Positions 31,420 through 39,491 of a stretch of 43,188 nt of DNA are shown here, piece by piece. The notes beneath the pieces were generated by a model that worked only from the letters and a program-made list of their open reading frames with translations, made no database searches and was not told the origin of the DNA. The stretch comes from RGIG9041 sp045593905 (GTDB lineage: Bacteria > Bacillota > Clostridia > Oscillospirales > QAKW01), in the NCBI GenBank assembly GCA_045593905.1, contig JAZNXL010000039.1, positions 1 to 43,188 on the forward strand. The letters are read 5' to 3'. Position 1 is the first letter of the stretch; each line of letters starts with the position of its first letter. The position numbers and the translations under genes are program-made.

Positions 31420-32142
31420 TTAATTCTCATACCAGTACTTAAAACTGTTCATATATTCGGTTTTTTCATAACAAAGCACATATTTTGAAACTGCGGTAAA
31501 TTCCGATGCTCTGTCCGGAAGAATTTCCCGTACAAACTGAGGTAAAAATTCTGTGAATTTAACCTCCATTACGCACTTACCCGGTTCCAACACCGACAAG
31601 GTCGGTAGCGTACTGTCAAAAATATCATAACTGCCGATAGCAGCTCTGACATCCATATCAAAGGTAATTCTGACAGTTCCCTCATCAAGTATCCACGGTT
31701 CTCGGTCGTAATCCACAATTGTGCGCGGACGCATCATATTGCTTACACATTCAATGTAAAACTCTCTGCAAAGAGGTTTGTCGCTATGTAATAAAAACTC
31801 GTAATCTCCGTCAATTATCTTATAAACTTCATCTTTAGTTAGCGATGCTGATTCTTTAAAGATATATGCCCCAAATTTCTTTTTTCTTTCAAGTTTTATG
31901 CTGCTGTCGCCACAGTCATAAATACGGATACGATACTTTTTTCGTTTTAGGACACCCGCATCTTTTTCTTCGTAAGCAGATTTATACATATCCTCAAAAT
32001 AAAGACTGCGTATCATATATCCGCCGTTTTTAGCATGTTTATCGAGTTTTAGCATAGGGTCTAAACGCTTACAGATCAGTTCCTTTTGGGCAGTATCAAT
32101 AAGATATTTCCATTCATTTCTATAGCGTTCAGTCTTCGACAT
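31420..32142 (-). CDS. VTC-domain protein (polyphosphate polymerase-like, TTM fold)
   Basis: A 240-residue soluble protein with the VTC/triphosphate-tunnel pattern. It shows RNEWKYLID (about 7-15), YMIRSLYFED (about 42), KRKKYRIRIYD (about 66-76), SIKLERKKK (about 81) and ExYIECV (about 127). VDYDREPW, RITFDMDVRA, VMEVKF (about 191) and SKYVLCYE (about 219) complete it. The paired Lys/Arg and Glu residues facing the tunnel are present. Yeast Vtc4 makes polyphosphate from ATP with this fold, while other relatives hydrolyse triphosphates. It overlaps the CotH gene by 14 bases and precedes DUF4956, a recurrent trio. Activity is not provable from sequence. Confidence 0.88.
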   Translation of the reverse strand: MSKTERYRNEWKYLIDTAQKELICKRLDPMLKLDKHAKNGGYMIRSLYFEDMYKSAYEEKDAGVLKRKKYRIRIYDCGDSSIKLERKKKFGAYIFKESASLTKDEVYKIIDGDYEFLLHSDKPLCREFYIECVSNMMRPRTIVDYDREPWILDEGTVRITFDMDVRAAIGSYDIFDSTLPTLSVLEPGKCVMEVKFTEFLPQFVREILPDRASEFTAVSKYVLCYEKTEYMNSFKYWYEN

Positions 32143-33883
32143 AGGTATCCTCCGCTATCTTACCGTTTTTATCAACGTAGAAGCTTTTTGTTCCGTAAAC
32201 TTTTCCTAATTCTAAACGGTAATAATCAAAGGCGTACTGCTTTTCTCCGCTTTCATTGGTAGCAGCAACTCTCATAAAATACTGACCTGCAGGTAATTTT
32301 TCAAACTTTGCAGTTGGTATTGAAATATCGGTTTGTTTTACTATTGGATTTGAAAAATTATAATTCCTTGAAAGTTCAAAGGTATATGTAATATCCTCAC
32401 CCTTAAAATCAAACGAAGATTCCCATTCAACAACGTATCCGTCGTCCTTTGTTTGCGGAACACCGATATAAAAAGGCATGGGCTTTTTGAGTGACACTTT
32501 ATAGCGGTTGTAGTTGTCGGCAATTTCATCATTTATGCCCTTAACAACCATATCATATTCTGTTTTTGTAAGCGGAGCATATGTTAAATCTCTGCCACTA
32601 TAAACGTAAGGTTTTAACAAATTGGCATATTTTTGTGCGTATGAGTTCACAAGTTCAGGTGTTAGCGTTTGTTTAATATCTTCAACCGCTAAATCTAAGG
32701 CTTTACGGAATTCCTCTGATTTTAAACATCTTTGGAATAAAACGTTACCCCAATAGTTACTGATACCGCTCTCCCATTCCTCATAGTCGGTTCTTCCTAC
32801 AAGTTTATATTCAGTGCGTCGAAGCATACCGTCAATATCCCAAGGAAGAATATACCATCTATCCACATTTTGCGGACTGTAAAGATAGAAATTTCGGCTC
32901 TGGGTATCAATGTTGCCCACCATAAGATTGAATGCCATCCAGTAGGCAATATTTTCCATATCAAACTTTTCTTCTATAATTTTTTCTATCGGTATTGAAA
33001 AGTCATTAACCGCTTCAAGCATATTTATAAGCTTTGTATGGTCATCATCGCCTTTAACCTCAAGAATTTCCTCAAACTTTTTAAGGTCATATCTTGGGTC
33101 ATCTTTTAAAACGATAGTGTCTTCATACCTGTAAAACTCGCAGAAATTCACCTTATAAAGATGGCCTCTGTTATCAAGTCCATGAGCTTTAAGAGCGGTT
33201 TTATTGAGTTGTTCAACCTGTGTATAAATACCATAATCTTCAAATTTCGCGTCACTTCCCTTTGTTGTATCTTTAACATAAAGACGCACAAAAGTTGTCC
33301 GCAACCCCATTAGTTCATCAATGTGTGATAAAAGGTCAAATGCCAATTTATTTCTGAAGCGAAGTCCGTCTCCCTGATGCTTATTAAGCGCAATTGTGGT
33401 TTGTCCACGCCAATCGCCTTTATTATCTTTTATACTGATTTTATAGTTCTTTTGCGGATTTCGGCTTGAAGATTGGCCTCTTATCTGAACAGTGCAGTTC
33501 GGGGCTATCTGTCCATATCCCAACTCTCCGGGTATAAGACCGTTTTCATCTCCCACCTGCAAGAGTCCTGCAACCTTATATCGTTCAACACCCATTTCAT
33601 CATAATCGTATGCCGAATAAGTATTGATTTCTTCCCAAGTATGATTAGTACCCTCGCCCTCATTACCTGTTGATACTGTAAGATACATAGTTACAATCTC
33701 AGTGTTGTCATACTGGGTATATAAAAGGTTTTTATCACGGATATGAATATCAGTAGAGGTATCAATATCATTTACATCTACTTTTGTGCCAAGATTGGTA
33801 TCGGCCGCTTGGTCGAAACCTTTGCATCCGCACAGAGAAATAATAAAAACTAATGTTAAAACAAGTAACAAAACACGTTTCAT
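32129..33883 (-). CDS. CotH-family atypical kinase lipoprotein with C-terminal Fn3-like domain
   Basis: A 584-residue secreted lipoprotein with lipobox LCGC (Cys near 20). The CotH domain (about 60-450) has VQIRGQSSSRNPQKNYKISIKD (about 132), WRGQTTIALNKHQGDGLRFRNKLAFDLL (about 153), VNFCEFYRYED and IENIAYWMAFNLMVGN. The metal-binding LPWDIDGMLRR is near 348. An Fn3-like beta domain (about 475-570) follows. Bacillus CotH phosphorylates spore-coat proteins; here it is embedded in an exopolysaccharide operon, so a surface target such as a matrix protein is more likely (inference). It lies 5 bases after pelG and overlaps the VTC gene. Confidence 0.9.
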   Translation of the reverse strand: MKRVLLLVLTLVFIISLCGCKGFDQAADTNLGTKVDVNDIDTSTDIHIRDKNLLYTQYDNTEIVTMYLTVSTGNEGEGTNHTWEEINTYSAYDYDEMGVERYKVAGLLQVGDENGLIPGELGYGQIAPNCTVQIRGQSSSRNPQKNYKISIKDNKGDWRGQTTIALNKHQGDGLRFRNKLAFDLLSHIDELMGLRTTFVRLYVKDTTKGSDAKFEDYGIYTQVEQLNKTALKAHGLDNRGHLYKVNFCEFYRYEDTIVLKDDPRYDLKKFEEILEVKGDDDHTKLINMLEAVNDFSIPIEKIIEEKFDMENIAYWMAFNLMVGNIDTQSRNFYLYSPQNVDRWYILPWDIDGMLRRTEYKLVGRTDYEEWESGISNYWGNVLFQRCLKSEEFRKALDLAVEDIKQTLTPELVNSYAQKYANLLKPYVYSGRDLTYAPLTKTEYDMVVKGINDEIADNYNRYKVSLKKPMPFYIGVPQTKDDGYVVEWESSFDFKGEDITYTFELSRNYNFSNPIVKQTDISIPTAKFEKLPAGQYFMRVAATNESGEKQYAFDYYRLELGKVYGTKSFYVDKNGKIAEDTYVED

Positions 33884-33888
33884 TCTCT

Positions 33889-35340
33889 TTATCTCCTTTC
33901 GAACCTTTCTTCAAGAAATACTCCAAGCCTTGCAAAAAAACCTGAGCGATCTTCTGCGACAAGGGGTTGTACTGACAAAATATAGTACGGCAGTCTCTTT
34001 GTAAAATAATCAAGCCTTAAAGCCGTAACAACTACAAAAACCATTGCGGCTATCAAAAATCCAAAGCCGTAATAAACATTTGAAAATAGCAATGACACAA
34101 GTGTGAATACTATGGTGGATATTGCAAATATGGCAGTTGTGACACATGCACCTTTATAATCGGTAAAATAAAGTAAAATCAACATCAGCATATTACCGAT
34201 AGCATAAAGTCCGTATGCCACGCAAAGCGTTCTAAAATAACCTCGCATTATCTCATTAAAGCCGAGGGGCAACAAATCAAGCAAATATCCGCCAAGCGCT
34301 ATACAAGCGGCTGTAAATAAAAGTTGTTTTAATGCGGTGTAAAATATTTCGGTTTTTAGGGTATCCAGCATTTCTTTTTCCGACTGCAAAATATCCTTTA
34401 TAGTGCCTTTGTCATTATAAAGGCTATAATGATTTCGGTATTTAGGATAGAAATTAACCTCTACCGAAACAACAAAATTCACCGTTGTCATAAGAGCGGT
34501 CATGAAGGCAAGTAAAGCCGGAACATCGTGCCACGGAGCACCATAAAAAAGTCCGTGAACATGAACCTTTATATCAGAAAACCACATAATTACAAGGTGT
34601 GAAAACATACCGATGTTCATAAACAATCCTGAAAGTGCAAGCGGTAAAAAGGCATCTATCCATTTTAAGAATGTAAAAGCGCCAAGAGAGGTGTGTGGAA
34701 AATATCTGTGCAATAAAATAACATCCCAAACAAGCATTATACCGTAACCTACAGATACCGCAAATAAAAGCGATTCCACAACAGGAAACTTAAGCCATAG
34801 AAGTAATGCGCCAAGCAGTATGGACACCGCAACCGAGGTTAAAAAGGACATAAAAATTCCTTTGTAATCTTTAATTGCTGAAAGAAAGCTCATTGCATTC
34901 CATACAATTATAAGTTCTCCAAACAGAACAAAACATAATAATCCCTGAATTAAAGTAGCTCCCGAAAACAAAAGGAATATTCCATATAAAACACTACCTA
35001 CAGCCATCATAATAACCGTAGAGCCCCAAAAGCAAGGCAAAACAGCCTGATTTTTTTCTTCAAACAGCATATCTGCTACATATCTTGTAACTACCATAGA
35101 AAAAAAGGAGGTTACCGTTACAGAAACCAAAAGTGTATATGTTATCATGCAGATAAGCAGTTCTCGGTCAGCTGTTGCCGTATTAAAGATTGTACAAAGT
35201 GCCATTATACCAAGGAGCAGAATTACTCCGAGTAGCATTGGACCTGCGCATATAACGGTAGCATAGCCATATGCTTTTGTGGTGTTTAATACACCCTTTT
35301 TATGAAAAAGTCTTTTCAGTTCAAAGCCTATGCCTGCCAC
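33889..35340 (-). CDS. pelG: PelG-like exopolysaccharide exporter (MOP flippase family)
   Basis: A 483-residue integral membrane protein with about 12 hydrophobic segments. It has the characteristic PelG opening MAGIGFELKRLF, then YGYATVICAGPMLLGV, VVTRYVADMLFEE, LWDVILLHRYFPHTSL and LYFTDYKGACVTTAIF. PelG moves the Pel polymer across the membrane together with PelD, PelE and PelF. It starts inside the 3' end of pelF (13-base overlap). The identity of the N-terminal signature and the neighbouring PelF make this assignment strong. Confidence 0.93.
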   Translation of the reverse strand: MAGIGFELKRLFHKKGVLNTTKAYGYATVICAGPMLLGVILLLGIMALCTIFNTATADRELLICMITYTLLVSVTVTSFFSMVVTRYVADMLFEEKNQAVLPCFWGSTVIMMAVGSVLYGIFLLFSGATLIQGLLCFVLFGELIIVWNAMSFLSAIKDYKGIFMSFLTSVAVSILLGALLLWLKFPVVESLLFAVSVGYGIMLVWDVILLHRYFPHTSLGAFTFLKWIDAFLPLALSGLFMNIGMFSHLVIMWFSDIKVHVHGLFYGAPWHDVPALLAFMTALMTTVNFVVSVEVNFYPKYRNHYSLYNDKGTIKDILQSEKEMLDTLKTEIFYTALKQLLFTAACIALGGYLLDLLPLGFNEIMRGYFRTLCVAYGLYAIGNMLMLILLYFTDYKGACVTTAIFAISTIVFTLVSLLFSNVYYGFGFLIAAMVFVVVTALRLDYFTKRLPYYILSVQPLVAEDRSGFFARLGVFLEERFERR

Positions 35341-36746
35341 TCGGTTTCCACCTCTTTGTATAAATCTCTGTATTTGGTGAGCATTATATTATATCTAAAA
35401 TACTCATAGGCTCTTTTCTGCCCGATTTCGCCCATTTTAAGTCTTAATTCCCTTGAACTGCAGAGCATTTCCATGGCATCTGCCAACTTTTCACGTTGCA
35501 TAGGCGGAACAAAATATCCCGCTTTTCCCAAGGTATCGTTAGGACCGCCGTCTAAAAGCTCATTACAACATCCAACGTCGGTAGTAACGCAGGGGCGTCT
35601 TGCCGCAAAGGATTCTAAAACTGATAGCGGTTGTCCTTCCGAAATACTTGTAAGCAGCGTAAAATCTAATTTTTCAAAATACTCAATTATATTTACTCGC
35701 CCTGTGAAAATGATTTTATCTTCTAAATTCAACTGTTTTACAAGGGCGTAGCATTCATCTGCATATTCCTCGTCATCAACGCCTCCCATTATGTGAAGCC
35801 GAACATTATCCTTACGGCAGGAAAGTTCAAAGAAAGCGTAAATCATTGTTTTTATATCCTTAATAGGAGCAAGTCGCACAACTGCGCCAATATCAACAAT
35901 ACCGTCCTCCTGCTTTAGCGGGATGTCGCAAAGCCTTTCATAGCTTATTCCATTTTCAATTACTCTGCATTTTGAGGGCTCGCATCCCATATCAATTTGG
36001 GTGTACATTGCTCTTGTGAAAAGGGCCGTTACCCTAAATGCTCTTGTATAAGTTAAATCTGAAAGCATATAGAAGAAATCTATCCAGTGAGGCTTAAAGG
36101 CTCTTGCTACCCATTTTGCTCGTATAATTTCTTCCTCACGCTCACGGGTATAAATACCGTGTTCGGTTAAAAGCAAGGGCTTATGATTTATATAAGCGCC
36201 CATTGATGCCAAGAGTCCGCCATAGCCTGTACATATCGCATGATAACAATCAGCATCAGGAATTTCAGTGCCCATAAGATAAAGCACGGGCAAAAGGCGT
36301 GAACGCACCGAATGAAAAGCATCAGAAAAAGCGATAAATGGAAATTCTGTTTTACAGGTTTCGGTTAGCGTTTCAAGAAAGCTCTGACTCTTAAGATAAG
36401 ACATTGGGTTAATCTTTTTTACCTGATAAAGTTCAAAAAGCAAATCCCAGTCCGGTTTTGCTGAAGAAACAAGTTCTTTATGGGCATTTTTTTCTGCCTC
36501 ATTAAAATTATAGTTAAAAATTCCGCTATCCTTAACCCTTAAAGCATCATCAAGAAAAACCTGCTTAACCTCAACCACATTTTCGGGCAAGGTATAAACA
36601 AATTTGTCTTTATCTTCCGCTTTAGCACCGATAACCCAAAGCACAAACTCGTGCTCCGGCATTTCGGTTATGTACTGATGCATCCAGGTTGAAACACCGC
36701 CGTTAATGAACGGGTAACAACCCTCAAGGATTAAACAAATTCTCAC
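35328..36746 (-). CDS. pelF: PelF-like glycosyltransferase (GT4)
   Basis: A cytosolic, 472-residue GT-B glycosyltransferase that polymerises the Pel backbone from UDP-sugars. The N-terminal signature CLILEGCYPFINGGVSTWMHQYI (about 4-26) is characteristic of PelF. LLTEHGIYTREREEEI (about 196) is the PelF acceptor-side motif. IGAVVRLAPIKDIKTMIYAF (about 288) and the ExxxxxxxE motif in SEGQPLSVLE (about 373-382) form the nucleotide-sugar site. It lies 9 bases after the deacetylase and overlaps pelG. In Pseudomonas PelF uses UDP-GlcNAc/GalNAc; the donor here is not known. Confidence 0.94.
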   Translation of the reverse strand: MRICLILEGCYPFINGGVSTWMHQYITEMPEHEFVLWVIGAKAEDKDKFVYTLPENVVEVKQVFLDDALRVKDSGIFNYNFNEAEKNAHKELVSSAKPDWDLLFELYQVKKINPMSYLKSQSFLETLTETCKTEFPFIAFSDAFHSVRSRLLPVLYLMGTEIPDADCYHAICTGYGGLLASMGAYINHKPLLLTEHGIYTREREEEIIRAKWVARAFKPHWIDFFYMLSDLTYTRAFRVTALFTRAMYTQIDMGCEPSKCRVIENGISYERLCDIPLKQEDGIVDIGAVVRLAPIKDIKTMIYAFFELSCRKDNVRLHIMGGVDDEEYADECYALVKQLNLEDKIIFTGRVNIIEYFEKLDFTLLTSISEGQPLSVLESFAARRPCVTTDVGCCNELLDGGPNDTLGKAGYFVPPMQREKLADAMEMLCSSRELRLKMGEIGQKRAYEYFRYNIMLTKYRDLYKEVETEWQA

Positions 36747-36755
36747 TTTTAACTC

Positions 36756-38603
36756 CTACTTAAAAGATATCGTGACGGTTGCTCTATCTGCCTCTAACAG
36801 ATATAAATCACCTGTGAGGTGAGTTAATCTGCCACCCATCACCGTATCTGATTCTTTCTCATTAAACCTAATTAAAAACTGTGCATCGTCATAAAAGTTT
36901 TCTATTTCAATGACCATTTCATCTTCAAAGAATTGAGTTTTAGGTGCAACCGCCGCAAAACGCTGTACCGCCGCAGAAAATTCCGTTCCTGTAAAGTTTC
37001 GGATATTTGGTGCGGATGTATAAAGCCAATTCAGATAATTATCAAATCGTTTTTTCAGTTCTTTCCAACCAAGTTCAGCGCCACGTTCAATATCAAGGGC
37101 ATCATCAGGGTGTGTAAAGTGGTTGTTTACATAGTGCATATTAAGCTCTGACATAGCGCCCATTGTCATAAAATCATCAAGGTCGCAGCCTGAAATTATT
37201 CGGGGTTGGTCAACAACTCCATTTTCGTCAACATCATATTCCTGCAAAAGTGCAAAATCAAGCACATCGTCAGGAAGATATATTCCCGAAAGGGTTTTAA
37301 TGTGAGGAAATTCTTTTATAAGCATTTCCCTGCCCTCTTCTGCTAAAAGGTTCGAAGGCGGTACATAAACTGACATATTCACATCGGGGAAAAGGTCATC
37401 ACAGAAATCAACAAGGTGGCCAAAAGCCTTTTCCATAGATGCATAGTCTTTCCATACTTTATAATCGTAAATTCCTTTATAATCACGACCTAATGCAAGA
37501 GGTTGATGGTTATATCCGTGATAACCGATTTCGCCGCCTTTACGAAGAAGCATATTACCAAAATTCAAAAAAGTTCCGGTATCGGGCGTGGCGTCGGTTG
37601 TACCGTCAATAGCATCATCATAGCACTCAATGGCAAGACCGGTATATTTAATACCGTATTTATCCGAAAGGTTCATCATATCGGGCCACCAGATGTTTAT
37701 GTAAAAATCTCTTATGGTGGTGCCAAAATCCCTTGTTATATACTTACTGTTACCATCGGGTATCTGTGACGGAAAGTCATCGAGATAAAATGTAGATCCG
37801 TTAATTACAGGATAGAGTGAAACTTCGCCAAAAAGACTGAGAGATGCTGCAAAAAATCCACGATATGCCTTGTCACACATACCAAAATTGTTTACAACAA
37901 ATTCGCCTTCACCGTAATTTGCCTCCCATATAAGCGGTACTCCGTTTTTATCACCTTCTCTGGCATAAACTCGGGTAGTTTTGGGATTTAGTTGTACCGT
38001 TCTTGCTGATTCGTAGGCATCAGTTACGCCGTAAGCTTTACCGCCGCCTATCATAAAACCTTGGTCAACATAAATGTGATCAACTAAAGTGTAACCGTAT
38101 GAAGCCTCGATTCCAATTCGATTTTCGATAGCAGAAGAATATGCATTTTTATCGATTGTTAATGGGAAATAGACGTTACCGCCGTCATCGTGCACCCAAT
38201 CACAAATATCTATAAGCTTTTCACCAACATGTGAAAGGTCTGAAAAAAGAATTATTATAACAGAATAATTTTCAATTTCATTGATTTCTTCATTTGCTAA
38301 ATCAAGTGCGTTTGTTCCATACTTCATATCGGCAAGTACGACCTCGAACTGCGCAAATGCGTTCAAAGAAGCCTTGTCGTTACTGCTATATAGGAGCAAG
38401 GTGTCCTTTTTTATGTTGTTTAAAGCCACCGTTTTTGTAACTATTTTTTCTTTTGGCAATAAAGTAAGTTCCTTTTGGGCATAGCGATACCTTACACCAC
38501 TTAATTCTATAAAAAGAATAGTGGCAATCAAAGCAAAAACAAGCACAATCATAAGAGTGCCTTTAAATCTGAAATTTTGTATTTTTGCTTTCAGGCTTCC
38601 CAA
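36756..38603 (-). CDS. Membrane-anchored DUF2194 deacetylase (PelA deacetylase equivalent)
   Basis: A 615-residue extracytoplasmic protein anchored by one TM segment (about 14-35). A flavodoxin-like/GATase-like region (about 60-260) includes YGEGEFVVNNFG. The CE4-type deacetylase core has YLDDFPSQIP (Asp 275-276), GYHGYNHQP (metal His 362 and 366) and VPPSN (about 415). A C-terminal beta domain follows. In Gram-positive Pel loci this single-domain deacetylase replaces PelA, which in Pseudomonas also has a hydrolase domain; no hydrolase is encoded here. Translation starts at a TTG with AAAGGAGG 10 bases upstream and overlaps the pelE stop. Confidence 0.88.
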   Translation of the reverse strand: MGSLKAKIQNFRFKGTLMIVLVFALIATILFIELSGVRYRYAQKELTLLPKEKIVTKTVALNNIKKDTLLLYSSNDKASLNAFAQFEVVLADMKYGTNALDLANEEINEIENYSVIIILFSDLSHVGEKLIDICDWVHDDGGNVYFPLTIDKNAYSSAIENRIGIEASYGYTLVDHIYVDQGFMIGGGKAYGVTDAYESARTVQLNPKTTRVYAREGDKNGVPLIWEANYGEGEFVVNNFGMCDKAYRGFFAASLSLFGEVSLYPVINGSTFYLDDFPSQIPDGNSKYITRDFGTTIRDFYINIWWPDMMNLSDKYGIKYTGLAIECYDDAIDGTTDATPDTGTFLNFGNMLLRKGGEIGYHGYNHQPLALGRDYKGIYDYKVWKDYASMEKAFGHLVDFCDDLFPDVNMSVYVPPSNLLAEEGREMLIKEFPHIKTLSGIYLPDDVLDFALLQEYDVDENGVVDQPRIISGCDLDDFMTMGAMSELNMHYVNNHFTHPDDALDIERGAELGWKELKKRFDNYLNWLYTSAPNIRNFTGTEFSAAVQRFAAVAPKTQFFEDEMVIEIENFYDDAQFLIRFNEKESDTVMGGRLTHLTGDLYLLEADRATVTISFK

Positions 38604-39475
38604 AACGCCAAAACCTCCTTTGTCTTAGAAGAAAGAAATATGTTTCTTTTATAAATTTCATTAATGAGAGATTTAATATCATCACCTCTGCCGAGGGATG
38701 CTAAATAATCGAGTCTTGAAAGATAATATTCCTCGCTATCGGGATAGAGCTTTTTCATTTCTCTTAATGTTATTGATGCTTGAGTAAAGTTTTTCCGTTT
38801 CAACTCGTTTTCGATTGCTCTTTTAAAATCGTCTATACTGGGATTTACAAGAGTAATTTTCTTTTGTATAAGGGATGAAAATAATTCACGGTTAAGCACC
38901 TCAACCTGTCCCTGCATAAGATTTTGCGACAGGCAGTTCCACAAGAAATCGGTATATTGATTAAGAACGGTTATATCATCGGGATTAAGTGAAAATTGTC
39001 TTTCAAATTCCTGAAGTTTGTAATCGTTTTCCTTTGAAATTTCCACCATTGCCGTCACAGCATAGTGGACAACCTCGGTATCTTCATTGTTGCCCGCTTT
39101 TTGCAAAAACTCAATATATTCTTTAGGATTATCGTTTAGAACATCCATAATAATAGTGCGTCGTTCTTTAGCGGAATTCACTACAAGTGCCTCTTCTATG
39201 GGCACCGTACTCGCCGAAATCTTTTTTTCATCAACCGTTACACTTCTATATAGCTCAGACTCGAGTTTAAGCTTCTCCACGCCGACATCTATTCCGTTAT
39301 CGGCTTCAAAGAGTATTTGAAAATGTAAAATCAAAACAAGTAAAACACCCCAAAAAGGAAGTAAAAGCGCAATAAAGAACATATATTTATGATCTCTTAA
39401 AATATTAAATTTAATTCCTAAAAACACCAGAACGCTTAGTATTATATGCACTGCAAAAAGAATTAAAAATAACAT
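38591..39475 (-). CDS. pelE: PelE-like membrane TPR protein
   Basis: A 294-residue protein with two N-terminal TM segments (about 1-22 and 28-52). A long helical cytosolic part (about 95-294) is built of TPR/HEAT-like repeats: YEFLQKAGNNEDTEVVHYAVTAMVEIS-type helices, ExQFSLNPDDITVLNQYTDFLW and ASITLREMKKLYPDSEEYYLSRLDYL. PelE links PelD to PelF in the Pel synthase complex. The position between pelD and the deacetylase gene and the topology fit PelE. The sequence itself is weakly conserved, so the assignment leans on context. Confidence 0.8.
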   Translation of the reverse strand: MLFLILFAVHIILSVLVFLGIKFNILRDHKYMFFIALLLPFWGVLLVLILHFQILFEADNGIDVGVEKLKLESELYRSVTVDEKKISASTVPIEEALVVNSAKERRTIIMDVLNDNPKEYIEFLQKAGNNEDTEVVHYAVTAMVEISKENDYKLQEFERQFSLNPDDITVLNQYTDFLWNCLSQNLMQGQVEVLNRELFSSLIQKKITLVNPSIDDFKRAIENELKRKNFTQASITLREMKKLYPDSEEYYLSRLDYLASLGRGDDIKSLINEIYKRNIFLSSKTKEVLAFWEA

Positions 39476-39491
39476 TCAGCTTTCCCTACCT

